Below, one piece after another: positions 6,268 through 14,737 of a stretch of DNA of 14,827 nt; positions within the stretch are counted from its first letter, which is position 1, and every line of letters starts with the position of its first letter. Origin of the DNA: a bacterium (lineage in GTDB: Bacteria > Planctomycetota > UBA11346); NCBI GenBank assembly GCA_020049615.1, contig JAIFKN010000061.1:1-14827 (forward strand), written 5' to 3'. Both the position numbers and the translations under genes were made by a program. The notes under the pieces are model-generated. The model ran no database searches. It was not told the origin of the DNA and was given only the letters and a program-made list of their open reading frames with translations.

Positions 6268-7977
6268 ATGATCCTCGGCGAACCCTGGGGGTTGCTCGCC
6301 CTCGCCGGAGTGCCGGCCGTCGTCGCGCTGCACCTGTGGCGCGCGCGCCACGCGCCCCTGCCGGTCAGCGGTCTGTTCCTGTGGCCGGCCGAACGCCGCG
6401 TGCTGGCCAGCGGGCGCACCCGCGCCCCGCTGGTGCTGCGGCCGAGCTTCTGGTGCGAAGTGCTGGCCGTCCTTGCCGCCACCTGGTGGCTGGCCGACCT
6501 CCATCTGACCCCGCGCACCGCGGCGCGGCATCTGGTCATCGTGCTTGATGACCGCTGGCGCCTGCAGGCGGTGGTCGGCGGCGACAGCGCGGCGGCACGC
6601 CTGCGCACCGCGCTTGACCAGCGTCTCGCGACGCTCGCCGCCGGCGACCGGGCGACGCTCATCGCCACCGGCGCGCCGCCGCGCCTGCTCGCCGGACCAG
6701 CGGCCGAACCGCAGGCGGTACGCACCGTCCTGGCGGCCTGGCAGCCGCAGGCGAGCTGGCATGACGCCGATGCCGCCCTGACCCTGGCCGCCGGGCTGGG
6801 CGGGGCCGGCGCCGAGGTGGTGCTGGCCAGCGACCGCATCCCGCCGCTGCTGCCCGACGGTGTCGGCGCCATCGCTACCGGCCGGACGGCGCCGAACTCC
6901 GGCCTGGCCGAAGCGCGCTGGTGGCGCGAAGGCGGCGAGCGGATCGTCGCGGTCGTGCACGGCGACCCGGCGCGCATCCCACTGCTGAGCATCGCTGGCC
7001 TCGCGGTCGCCGGGTCGAGCCCCCAGCCCGGCCTGCACATCTTCGACCGGCTGCCGCCGCTGGCCGAAGGCGCGACGGCCGAGCTGCGCCTGCCCGGCGA
7101 GGACCCCCTGCCGCTCGACGACCGCGTCGAGCTGGTGCGCCCGCCGACGCGCGCCGTGCGCCTGCGCACCGCCCTCGACGGCGCGCTCGGCGCCAGCGTG
7201 CGCGCCGCCGCGGCCGCGGCCGGCGCGATCGCGGCCACCGGCGAGGCCGACATCGCCATCGGCGCCGATGGCGGCCCCGGCTGCTGGTCGCTGCGCATCG
7301 TCCCCGGCGACGGCGAGCCGACCCTCGGCCCGTTCACCGCCCGGCGCGACCATCCGCTGATGGCCGACCTCGACTTCCACGGCGTGCTGTGGAGCGGTGG
7401 CGCGGCCGAGGTCGCCGGAGCGCCGCTGCTGCTCGCCGGCGGTCTGCTGCTGCTGGCCGACAACGTACGCGGGGCCGACCATGACCTCGTCCTGCATGTC
7501 GATGCCGCCAAGTCGAATCTGGTCCGCCACACCGCCTGGCCAGCGCTGTTCGCCAACCTCGTCGCCTGGCGGGCGGCGCAGCTGACCGGCGTCGCCGATC
7601 CCAACCCGCGCGCGGGGGCGCCGCTGACCGCGCGCGTACCGGCCCGCGCCAGCGTGGTCGAACTGGTCGATCCCGACGGCCAGGCCCGCGTCCTGCGCCC
7701 GGCCGCCGACGGCGCGCTGAGCGTGCCGGGGCTGGCCAAACCGGGTCGCTGGCTGCTGCGCTGGGACGGCGCCGACACGGTCGTGAACGTCCTGCCGCTC
7801 GATCCGCGCCAGGGCGACCTCGCCGCCGCCGCGACCGGCGAGCGCGCCGCCGTCATCGCCGGCCAAGCCGCGGTCGAGCGCCTGCGCAGTCCGCTCGCCA
7901 GCCTGCTGCCGCTGCTCGTCGCCGCGCTCGCGGCGCTCGCCGCCTGGGCCTCGTTCGCGCGCGAGGAACGCGCATGA
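6268..7977 (+). CDS. BatA-like membrane protein with degenerate vWA domain
   Basis: A 569-aa protein. The N-terminus fits the BatA (aerotolerance) N-terminal domain: membrane segment 7-24 (WGLLALAGVPAVVALHLW), the juxtamembrane phrase PLPVSGLFLWP, then a second membrane segment about 61-78. A vWA-like domain follows from about residue 88, but the metal-site motif is replaced by VLDDRWRL (92-99), so the usual DxSxS is missing. The large middle part is probably periplasmic, and the last membrane segment lies at about 543-562 with a short REERA tail. ATG 6268 has no Shine-Dalgarno. Its stop overlaps the next start by 4 nt (ATGA at 7974), a sign of translational coupling. Bat proteins are associated with oxidative-stress tolerance in some bacteria; that role here is inference. 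Confidence 0.85.
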   Translation: MILGEPWGLLALAGVPAVVALHLWRARHAPLPVSGLFLWPAERRVLASGRTRAPLVLRPSFWCEVLAVLAATWWLADLHLTPRTAARHLVIVLDDRWRLQAVVGGDSAAARLRTALDQRLATLAAGDRATLIATGAPPRLLAGPAAEPQAVRTVLAAWQPQASWHDADAALTLAAGLGGAGAEVVLASDRIPPLLPDGVGAIATGRTAPNSGLAEARWWREGGERIVAVVHGDPARIPLLSIAGLAVAGSSPQPGLHIFDRLPPLAEGATAELRLPGEDPLPLDDRVELVRPPTRAVRLRTALDGALGASVRAAAAAAGAIAATGEADIAIGADGGPGCWSLRIVPGDGEPTLGPFTARRDHPLMADLDFHGVLWSGGAAEVAGAPLLLAGGLLLLADNVRGADHDLVLHVDAAKSNLVRHTAWPALFANLVAWRAAQLTGVADPNPRAGAPLTARVPARASVVELVDPDGQARVLRPAADGALSVPGLAKPGRWLLRWDGADTVVNVLPLDPRQGDLAAAATGERAAVIAGQAAVERLRSPLASLLPLLVAALAALAAWASFAREERA

Positions 7978-10715
7978 TCGCCCTCGCCCTGCCCTGGGCC
8001 CTGGTCCTGGCCGTGCCAGCGGCGGCGGCGTGGTGGCGCTTCGCCCGCCACGGACATGGCCGCTGGCTGCGCGCCGTCCTCCTCGGCTTGCTGGTGCTGG
8101 CGGCGGCGCGCCCGCAGCTGACCCGCGACGATGGCGGCAGCGACGTGATCCTGGTGCTCGACCGCTCGGCCTCGATGGGCGAACTGGTGCGCAGCCAGGA
8201 CGAACTGGTGCGCCTGGCCGGCGATGGGCGCCGACGCGGCGACCGCTTGGCGGTGGTGGTGGCCGGTACTGCGGCCAGGGTCGCGCAGGGTCCGCAGGCG
8301 ACCGGCGTGCCGCGCCTCAACGACCATCCGGTCGATGCCCAGGGCAGCGACCTGGCCGGGGCGCTGGAGACCGCCGCGGCGCTGGTAGCGCCCGGCCGCA
8401 CCGCGCGGCTGGTGCTGGCCAGCGATGGCGAGGCCACCACCGCCGATCCGCGCCGCGCCGCCGCCCGGCTCGCCCTGCTCGGCGCCCGCCTCGACGCGCT
8501 GCCGGCGGTGCGGCCGCCCGGCGCCGACGCCGCCATCGTCGAGGTCGAGATCCCCGGCGGACTGCGCCAGGGCGAGAGCTTCCTCGGCTCGGTGCTGTTC
8601 AGCGGCGATCGGCCGGAACGCCGCAGCTGGCGCGTGCTGCGCGACGGCACGCCGATCGCGCAGGGCTCGGTCGAGCTGGCCCCGGGCCGCACCAGCGCCA
8701 TCGCCTTCGCCGACCGGCCGAGCGCCGCCGGCCTCGCCGCCTACGTGGTGGAACTCGAGGCGAGCGACGACCGCCAGCCGGCCAACAACCGCGCCCGCGC
8801 CTGGCTGCGGGTGGCGGGCGGAGAGCGCGTCCTGGTGGTCGGCGGTGACGGCCAGCCCGGCAACATCGGCCAGGCCCTGGCCGCGGCCGGCATCGACGCC
8901 GCCTACCGCGCCGCCGGACCGCTGCAGCTGGCCGACCTGCTCGCCTGCCAGGCGGTGGTGCTGGCCGACGTGCCGGCGGGATCCGTCGGCCGCGCCGGCA
9001 TGCTGGCGCTGGCGCGCTGGGTCCAGCACCTCGGCGGCGGCCTGGTCATGACCGGCGGGCATCAGTCCTTCGGCGCCGGCGGCTGGCACCGCAGCCCGGT
9101 CGATCCCGTGCTGCCGGTATCGATGGAGGTGCGCGACGAGCACCGCGTCCTCTCCGTCGCCATGGCCATCGCCATCGACCGCTCCGGCTCGATGTCGGCC
9201 ACCATCCCCGACGGCCGGCAGAAGATCGAGCTGGCGGCCGAGGGCGCGGCAGCGGCGATCGAGCTGCTCGGCCCGCGCGACCGCATCGCCGTGTTCGCCG
9301 TCGATACCGCACCGCACGAGATCCTGCCGATGTCGAAGGTCGACGATCCCAAGCGCCTGGCGCGCGACGTGATCGGCATGGAGAGCGCCGGAGGCGGCAT
9401 CTACGTCTATACCGCCCTGGCCGCGGCCGGCGCCGAGCTGCTGCGCTGCGAGACCGGCACCCGCCATATGCTGCTCTTCGCCGACGCGGCCGACGCCGAG
9501 GAGCCCGGCGACTACGTCAACCTGCTCGCCGACTTCCGCAAGCACGGCATCACCGTCTCGGTCGTCGGCATGGGCAGCGACACCGACAGCGACGCAGCCT
9601 TCCTCGTCGACGTGGCCAGACGCGGCGGCGGACGCATCGCCTTCGCCGAGGATCCCGCCGACCTGCCGCGCCTGTTCGCGCAGGAGACCGTGCTGGTGGC
9701 GCGGAACCCGTGGATCGACCAGCGGGTCTCGCCGCAGCCGCGCGGCGGCGCGCTGCAGGCCCTGTTCGGTCAGGGCGATCCGGCGTTGCTGGCGGCGTGG
9801 CCGCAGATCCCCGGCTACAACCTCAGCTACCCGCGTCCGCGGGCCGAGATCCTGGCCTGGTGCCCGGGCGATCCCAAGGCCCCGGCTCTGGCCGCCTGGA
9901 CGGTGGGCAGCGGCCGCAGCGCCGCGCTGCCCATCCCGTGCGACGCGGCGGACGCCACGGAGTTCATCGCCTGGCCCGGCTACGCCCCCCTGCTCGCCTC
10001 GACCGCGCGCTGGGCGGCCGGCGCGGCCGGTTTCGCTCCGGCCGCCATCCAGGTCCGCCGCCACGGCGGCCTGGCCGAGATCCGCGTCGAGCTCGACCGG
10101 ACGCGGCAGGAGGAATGGCTTGGCCGCCAACCCGAACTGGTTCTGGTCGGCGACGATGCGCACGCCGAGCCGGTGCCGCTGGCGATGATCCCGCTCGACG
10201 AGGTGACCTGGACGGCCGAACTGCGCCTGACCGGCGACCGGCCGCTGATCCCGGCCGTGCGCCTGGGCGCCTCCACGCTGCTTGGACCGGCCCTCGCCCT
10301 GCCCATGCCGGCCGAGGTCGCCCCGCGCCGCGACCTGCCGCCGGGCGAGGCCGTGCTGACAGAACTCGCGCGCACCACCGGCGGCACCGTGCGCGGCGAC
10401 CTGCTCGGCATCTGGGACAATCCGGCCAGCCGTGGCGTGGCCCGCGAACTGGCGCCCTGGCTGGTCGGCTCGACGCTGCTCGTCCTGCTGCTGGAGATCG
10501 CGGTGCGCCGCCTGCGCCTGCACCTGCACCTGCACCTGCACCTGCCGCGGCTGCGCCTGCCGAAGTCGCGGCAGGCCTCGACACCGGCAGCGACCATCGT
10601 CCCGTCCACACCGCCGCCAGAGCCGCTACCGCAGCAGCCAGCATCCCCGCCTGCTCAGCCGGCGAAGGGTTCCGGCGTGCTCGACGCCCTCGACGAGATC
10701 CGCCGCCGGCGCTGA
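7974..10715 (+). CDS. membrane protein with two vWA domains flanking a GATase1-like domain
   Basis: A 913-aa protein. Two N-terminal membrane segments (about 4-22, 31-45) are followed by vWA domain 1 with DRSAS (63-67) and LASDGEAT (148-155). A beta-rich linker (185-280) leads to a glutamine-amidotransferase-like region (284-384) containing WVQHLGGGLVMTGGHQSFGA. No nucleophile cysteine is visible at the expected elbow, so it is unlikely to be a working amidotransferase. vWA domain 2 has DRSGS (402-406) and a conserved threonine in GIYVYT (475-480). A C-terminal region and a last membrane segment (about 829-844) precede a basic LHLHLHLH tract and a proline/glutamine-rich cytoplasmic tail. The start overlaps the BatA-like stop (ATGA) and has a Shine-Dalgarno GAGGAA (7963-7968). 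Both vWA metal sites look intact, so both could bind ligands through a metal ion. Partners are unknown. Confidence 0.88.
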   Translation: MIALALPWALVLAVPAAAAWWRFARHGHGRWLRAVLLGLLVLAAARPQLTRDDGGSDVILVLDRSASMGELVRSQDELVRLAGDGRRRGDRLAVVVAGTAARVAQGPQATGVPRLNDHPVDAQGSDLAGALETAAALVAPGRTARLVLASDGEATTADPRRAAARLALLGARLDALPAVRPPGADAAIVEVEIPGGLRQGESFLGSVLFSGDRPERRSWRVLRDGTPIAQGSVELAPGRTSAIAFADRPSAAGLAAYVVELEASDDRQPANNRARAWLRVAGGERVLVVGGDGQPGNIGQALAAAGIDAAYRAAGPLQLADLLACQAVVLADVPAGSVGRAGMLALARWVQHLGGGLVMTGGHQSFGAGGWHRSPVDPVLPVSMEVRDEHRVLSVAMAIAIDRSGSMSATIPDGRQKIELAAEGAAAAIELLGPRDRIAVFAVDTAPHEILPMSKVDDPKRLARDVIGMESAGGGIYVYTALAAAGAELLRCETGTRHMLLFADAADAEEPGDYVNLLADFRKHGITVSVVGMGSDTDSDAAFLVDVARRGGGRIAFAEDPADLPRLFAQETVLVARNPWIDQRVSPQPRGGALQALFGQGDPALLAAWPQIPGYNLSYPRPRAEILAWCPGDPKAPALAAWTVGSGRSAALPIPCDAADATEFIAWPGYAPLLASTARWAAGAAGFAPAAIQVRRHGGLAEIRVELDRTRQEEWLGRQPELVLVGDDAHAEPVPLAMIPLDEVTWTAELRLTGDRPLIPAVRLGASTLLGPALALPMPAEVAPRRDLPPGEAVLTELARTTGGTVRGDLLGIWDNPASRGVARELAPWLVGSTLLVLLLEIAVRRLRLHLHLHLHLPRLRLPKSRQASTPAATIVPSTPPPEPLPQQPASPPAQPAKGSGVLDALDEIRRRR
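10512..10547 (+). repeat. in-frame (CTGCAC)4 hexanucleotide repeat with degenerate flanks
   Basis: Four perfect CTGCAC units (10518-10541) are flanked by CTGCGC (10512) and CTGCCG (10542). They encode LHLHLHLH (residues 849-856) directly after the last membrane helix of the double-vWA protein. Unit loss or gain would change the number of Leu-His pairs without breaking the frame. Confidence 0.85.
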
Positions 10716-10722
10716 AACGGCC

Positions 10723-11883
10723 CTACAGTCGCCTGACCCAGCGCCCGGCGAAGCTCGCGTGCATGAGGATGGTGGGGATGGCCAGGCCGATGATGGCGAG
10801 GACGAACATGCCCTCGCTGCCGCGCACCAGCATGGCGACGATGCCGAGGGCGATCTGCACCAGGACCAGCAGGATGATCGAGCCGGCCAGGGCGAAGCGT
10901 GGCCAGCGCAGCGACAGCCAGGCGGCGCTGTGCCACCAGAACACGACCATGACGATGCCGTACCAGCCGGCGATTTCGCTGAGCAGGTTGCCCAGTCCCT
11001 TCACGAACGACTCCGGCGCCAGCACCACGCCGGCAATGAACCACAGCAGCGGCGGGGCCAGGACCAGGGGCAGGGCGTACAGCTTGGCGTAGGCCAGGGT
11101 CGGCCGCTCGACCGGCAGCATGCACAGCAGCTCGGCGGTGCGGTTGCGCAGCTCACCCGACCACTGCCGCGAGAGATGCACGCCGATCTCGAGGATGAGC
11201 CAGAACAGCGCCGGCCACATCCACGATTCGCCGATCCGTTCGGCCGAACGCTCCGCTCCACTGACCCAGCCGGAGGTCAGCACCGCCCCGGCGATCGCAG
11301 CCAGGGCCTTGAAGATGAGCATGCGCCAGCCGCCCAGCTCGACATGGAAGTCCTTCCATGCGATCGCCAGCAGCCCGCTGCGCGGCCGGCCGATGCCCAG
11401 CCAGCGCCGCACCGTTCCCGAGCGCTCGCCGCCGGTGTCGTGGCTGTCGCGGGCCAGCCGCGGATAGAGCAGCAGGGCGCCGGTCGCACCGAGCGCGCCC
11501 AGCGCCACATCGATCACCGGCTGCCAGCCCCACCAGGTGTCGGGCGAACCCATCGGGATGGCGCCGAGGCGCGACCACACGCTGAGCTCCAGCCAGGCAT
11601 GCAATGCCTTGGCCAGGCCGGTGGCGCCGCCGCTTTCGGCCAGCGAGGACAGCAGGGCCGGCATGCCATACAGTGCGACCAGTACCGCGACCAGCAGCGA
11701 ACTGGCCTTGGCCGCGGTCGGCGCCACCGTCGAGGCGAGCAGGCCGAGACCGGCCAGGGCGCAGAACCAGGCGAGGATGGCGGCGTACAGCGCCGCCACC
11801 TGGCCGAGGGCGACGCCGCCGAGGGTCACCGCCAGCACCGCCACCGGCAGGGCGCAGGCCGACAGCAGCAGCATGTCCCACAA
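10723..11883 (-). CDS. ABC-2 family permease, C-terminal 386 residues (frameshifted from its N-terminus)
   Basis: A strongly hydrophobic protein with about ten predicted membrane segments. After WDMLLLSACALPVAVLAVTL comes the rest of the first ABC-2-type half. A second half follows from about residue 172, with AWKDFHVELGG and a cytoplasmic motif ELRNRTAELLCMLPVER (244-260) that echoes the EEKEEGNIGLL motif of the first half. The natural N-terminus lies in another frame (12190-11885). TTG 11883 is only the first possible start codon in this frame and is not a convincing start. The partner ATPase is the upstream gene. The tag (TAG) stop is 7 bp from the end of the convergent double-vWA gene, with no terminator between them. 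Similar permeases accompany Gld-type ABC systems. The substrate is unknown. Confidence 0.75.
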   Translation of the reverse strand: MWDMLLLSACALPVAVLAVTLGGVALGQVAALYAAILAWFCALAGLGLLASTVAPTAAKASSLLVAVLVALYGMPALLSSLAESGGATGLAKALHAWLELSVWSRLGAIPMGSPDTWWGWQPVIDVALGALGATGALLLYPRLARDSHDTGGERSGTVRRWLGIGRPRSGLLAIAWKDFHVELGGWRMLIFKALAAIAGAVLTSGWVSGAERSAERIGESWMWPALFWLILEIGVHLSRQWSGELRNRTAELLCMLPVERPTLAYAKLYALPLVLAPPLLWFIAGVVLAPESFVKGLGNLLSEIAGWYGIVMVVFWWHSAAWLSLRWPRFALAGSIILLVLVQIALGIVAMLVRGSEGMFVLAIIGLAIPTILMHASFAGRWVRRL

Positions 11884-11884
11884 C

Positions 11885-12190
11885 GCCGACGAACAGCCCG
11901 GCGGGTCCGAGGCCGGCCATGCGCAGCAGGCCGATGTTGCCCTCCTCCTTCTCCTCGGCCACCGCGCCGGAGAACTGGGTGATGCCCACCGCCGTGCCGA
12001 CCAGCAGCAGACACCAGCTGATCTGCATCAGCACGTAGCGTCCGGCGGCGCCGCCGATCCGCCACATGTCGCTGGAGACCAGCAGCAGCAGGGCGAGCAG
12101 CGCGATCAGGCCGACGCGCGCGATGTGCGGACCCGACGAGCGGGCCTGCAGCCGCAACGAGCGTGAGAGCAGCGCGACAGTCGAGTTCAC
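11885..12190 (-). pseudogene. ABC-2 family permease, N-terminal 102 residues
   Basis: Starts at GTG 12190, which overlaps the ATPase stop by 4 nt (GTGA), so translation is probably coupled. It has a short cytoplasmic N-terminus, membrane segments about 26-40 and 52-72, then GAVAEEKEEGNIGLLRM (75-91), the ABC-2 permease motif that precedes the next membrane helix. After Gly102 this frame runs on as arginine/glycine-rich nonsense, while skipping one base (11884) leads straight into LWDMLLLSAC in the other frame. Together the two pieces make a normal permease of 488 residues. Either a real one-base insertion (or two-base deletion) or a sequencing error near 11884 explains the break. Confidence 0.7.
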
Positions 12191-13143
12191 GAGGCGACGC
12201 CTGGCGTGGTCAGGGCGAGGAACGCCTCGTCGAGGCGGCGGCGCGCAGGATGGATCTCGACCGGCTTGGCGCCGGCGGCCAGCGCGGCGGCGAGGATCGC
12301 CGCCGGTTCGCAGGTGGCCGGATCGTAGCTGACGGTCAGGCGCTGGGCCTGGCCCTCGGCCGCGAGCGCCGCGGTGACGCCGGGAACGGCGGCGAGGGCG
12401 CCCTCGAGGCCGGCCAGCGGGGCCGCGAGGACCAGTTCCAGCGCCTCGCCGCCGGCCGCCGCCGAGGTGCGCAGCAGGCCGTCGAGCGCGCCGCTGTAGC
12501 GCACCTTGCCGCGATCGACCACGGTCACGCCATCGCAGATGTCGGCCAGCTCGGAGAGGATGTGCGAGCTGATGAACACTGTCTTGCCCATGCCGCGCAG
12601 TTCGCGCAGGATGCCCATCAGCTCCATGCGCGCGCGCGGATCCAGGCCGCTGGCCGGCTCGTCGAGCAGCAGCACCGCCGGGTCGTGCACCAGCACGCGG
12701 GCCAGGGCGACGCGCTGTTGCATGCCGCGGCTCAGCCCGGCGAGCAGGTCGCCGCGCCGCCCGGTCATGTCGGTCAGCTCCAGCACCTCACCGACCACGC
12801 GGGCGCGCCGCGCGCTGTCGAGGCCGTAGGCGGCAGCGAAGAAGTCGAGGTACTCGCCCACCGCCATGCGGCGGTAGCCGGCGACGTGGTCGGGCATCCA
12901 GCCGATCAGCTTGCGCACCCGGGCCGGCTGGGCGATGGCGTCCTCGCCGCAGACCCGGACCAGGCCGCCGTCGGGCTCCAGCAGGGTGGCGATGACCCGC
13001 AGCGAGGTGGTCTTGCCAGCGCCGTTGGGACCGACGAAGCCGTGGATGGTGCGCTCGGGCACGGTGAAGGACACGCCACCGAGCGCCGTGCGCCCAGCGA
13101 AGGCGTGGACCAGGCCGTTGACGAGGATGGCCGGTTCGGTCAT
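12187..13143 (-). CDS. ABC transporter ATP-binding protein (Gld-A/CcmA-like class)
   Basis: A 318-aa ATPase with Walker A GPNGAGKTT (38-46), signature LSRGMQQR (137-144), Walker B VLLLDEP (157-163, catalytic Glu162), D-loop SGLD (165-168) and switch His in SSHI (192-195). The Q-loop region reads IGWMPDHVAGY (80-90), as in the ABC-2/drug-export class that lacks a clear glutamine. About 90 residues after the core form an accessory C-terminal domain. The start at 13143 has a Shine-Dalgarno GGAG 6 nt upstream and overlaps the previous stop (ATGA). The ATPase powers the permease encoded next to it. Substrate unknown; the neighbours suggest an envelope-related exporter of the gliding-motility (GldA/F/G) type rather than a drug pump. 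Confidence 0.93.
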   Translation of the reverse strand: MTEPAILVNGLVHAFAGRTALGGVSFTVPERTIHGFVGPNGAGKTTSLRVIATLLEPDGGLVRVCGEDAIAQPARVRKLIGWMPDHVAGYRRMAVGEYLDFFAAAYGLDSARRARVVGEVLELTDMTGRRGDLLAGLSRGMQQRVALARVLVHDPAVLLLDEPASGLDPRARMELMGILRELRGMGKTVFISSHILSELADICDGVTVVDRGKVRYSGALDGLLRTSAAAGGEALELVLAAPLAGLEGALAAVPGVTAALAAEGQAQRLTVSYDPATCEPAAILAAALAAGAKPVEIHPARRRLDEAFLALTTPGVAS

Positions 13144-14735
13144 GGCTGCTCCGGAAGGTCGATACGCCACAGCGCCAGGCCGCGGTGCGGCTCAGCCAGC
13201 CCCTCGGCCGGCTCGAGGCCGGCAGGGATCGGCACGAGCAGCAGCAGGCAGGGGCGCTCGGGCCCCTGCTGCAGGCGCAGGTCGAGGGCGCGCAGTGCCA
13301 GCAGCGGGAAGAGGGCGTGCCCGGCCTCGCCCAGATCAGCGACCGGCGAGAAGCGCCGGGAGTCGCGCAATTGCTGCGGCGTCTCGGCCGAGCCGCTCTC
13401 GCGCCAGCCATCCGCCTGATTGGCCAGCCGCCGCAGCGTCCCGCCATGCCACACCGCGGCGATGAGCGCCCCGTCGGCTCCGGCGAGGCGGATCCGGCTC
13501 GGGCGGCCGCCGTGTTCGCGCTCGACCACCTCGGCCGTCGGCGCCGCGACCGCGACGGTGCCGCGCCACAGCAGGTGGCGGCTGCTGTAGAGCGGGATCT
13601 CGGTGACCAGCGCTCCGCCGCCGACCACGCCATTGACCGGCGATTCCTCGCCCGGGCAGGCGTAGAGGTTCATCGCGCCGCGGTGGCGGATGGCGCGCTG
13701 CCCGCCGCTGGTGACGAAGACGCTGCTGCGCACCTCGGCGGCGGCCTGCGCGCCGCAGGGGCGCAGCACCGCCAGCGAGGTCCACACCGCCGACTCGCCA
13801 TAGCCGCGCCGGCCGAGCAGGGCGAGCGCCACGCTGGTCAGGGTGATGGCCGCGATCAGGCCGAGGTGCAGCCAGCGCCAGTCGAGACCGCGCCGGCCCA
13901 GCCACCAGGCCAGGCCGATGAACAGGGCGAAGATGATCAGCACGGTGCGGATCAGGCCCCAGGGGTGGTCGGGACGCACCAGTTCGGCGAGGCGCTGCGC
14001 CACCGCCGCGTCGAGGTCGTCGCTGCGCCCCTCGTCGGCCAGCCGCGGGGCCTGCCAGCCGGCTGCAGCGAGCTGATCGAGGCCGCAGCCTTCGCGCGCC
14101 AGGGGCAGCGCCAGCACGCGGCCGAGGCCGTTGCCGCCCGGCTGCAGTCCGGGCGCCAGCTCGGCGAGACGGGCGCCGGACAGCAGCGTCAACGTCCCGC
14201 CGCCCCGCACCCAGGTGGCGAGGGCCTCGGCCTGCGCCGGCTCCCAGGACCGTGGCGCGCCCTCGGCGACGACGCAGTCGAGCCCGTCGAGCAGGGCGGC
14301 ATCCGTGGGGAAGCGGCCGGCCGGCAGCTGCGGCAGCCGCGCCCGGCGGGGCATCCCGCCATCATCGACCAGCAGCACCGCGCCGGGGGCGGCCAGGGCT
14401 GGCTGGGGCAGCTCGGCGATGCTGCGACCGTCGGCCCAGGCGAGGACGAAACGGCGCTCGCCGTCCTCGGCGCGGATGAACGGGACCAGCCGCAGACGCT
14501 GCTCGCCGCCCGGCGGCAGCCAGATCTCCGCCGCCCAGGGGACCCCGCCGAGTGCGCCGGCATCGCGCAGCCGCACCTGCCCGGAGACGGGCTTGTCGCC
14601 GGGATTGGCCAGCAGCAGTTCGCACGGGGCGAAGGTGCCGGGAGCCACCGTGCCGTTGAAGCCCCACGCCACGTCGCGCACCTCGACCGCGGCGAGGGTC
14701 AGCGACAGCAGCAGGAGGATGGCCGTACGCAGCAT
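13140..14735 (-). CDS. signal-peptide membrane protein with GATase1-like region
   Basis: A 531-aa protein. A signal peptide (1-16, LLLLSLTLAA) leads to a beta-sandwich-like exported domain (about 18-112). A GATase1/GldG-like segment follows (115-212), with GAVLLVDDGG, LDCVVAEG and ATWVRGGGTLTLLSG. A linker is followed by two membrane segments (261-279, 290-308) separated by RRGLDWRW, then a second exported beta-rich domain (about 310-531). The domain plan resembles proteins found with Bat/vWA clusters and the auxiliary subunits of Gld-type ABC transporters. No catalytic residues were recognised. It starts 2 nt after the preceding gene and its stop overlaps the ATPase start by 4 nt, so it belongs to the same operon. 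Confidence 0.82.
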   Translation of the reverse strand: MLRTAILLLLSLTLAAVEVRDVAWGFNGTVAPGTFAPCELLLANPGDKPVSGQVRLRDAGALGGVPWAAEIWLPPGGEQRLRLVPFIRAEDGERRFVLAWADGRSIAELPQPALAAPGAVLLVDDGGMPRRARLPQLPAGRFPTDAALLDGLDCVVAEGAPRSWEPAQAEALATWVRGGGTLTLLSGARLAELAPGLQPGGNGLGRVLALPLAREGCGLDQLAAAGWQAPRLADEGRSDDLDAAVAQRLAELVRPDHPWGLIRTVLIIFALFIGLAWWLGRRGLDWRWLHLGLIAAITLTSVALALLGRRGYGESAVWTSLAVLRPCGAQAAAEVRSSVFVTSGGQRAIRHRGAMNLYACPGEESPVNGVVGGGALVTEIPLYSSRHLLWRGTVAVAAPTAEVVEREHGGRPSRIRLAGADGALIAAVWHGGTLRRLANQADGWRESGSAETPQQLRDSRRFSPVADLGEAGHALFPLLALRALDLRLQQGPERPCLLLLVPIPAGLEPAEGLAEPHRGLALWRIDLPEQP

Positions 14736-14737
14736 GC

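Noticed and set aside
6261..10541. A minus-strand open frame of 1426 codons antisense to the BatA-like and double-vWA genes
   Set aside because: It crosses two coupled genes, has arginine/alanine/glycine-rich shadow composition and no domains. Such frames are expected in very GC-rich DNA, where stop codons are rare.
10716..10722. A bidirectional terminator between the convergent operons
   Set aside because: The gap is only 7 bp and holds no inverted repeat.
11875..11890. Programmed ribosomal frameshifting in the permease gene
   Set aside because: No slippery heptamer or run of identical bases is present at the junction, and such control is not known for this family.
10432..13419. Long plus-strand open frames antisense to the ABC permease and ATPase
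   Set aside because: They are rich in Q, H, R, A and G with no recognisable domain, and the opposite strand carries clear ABC motifs.
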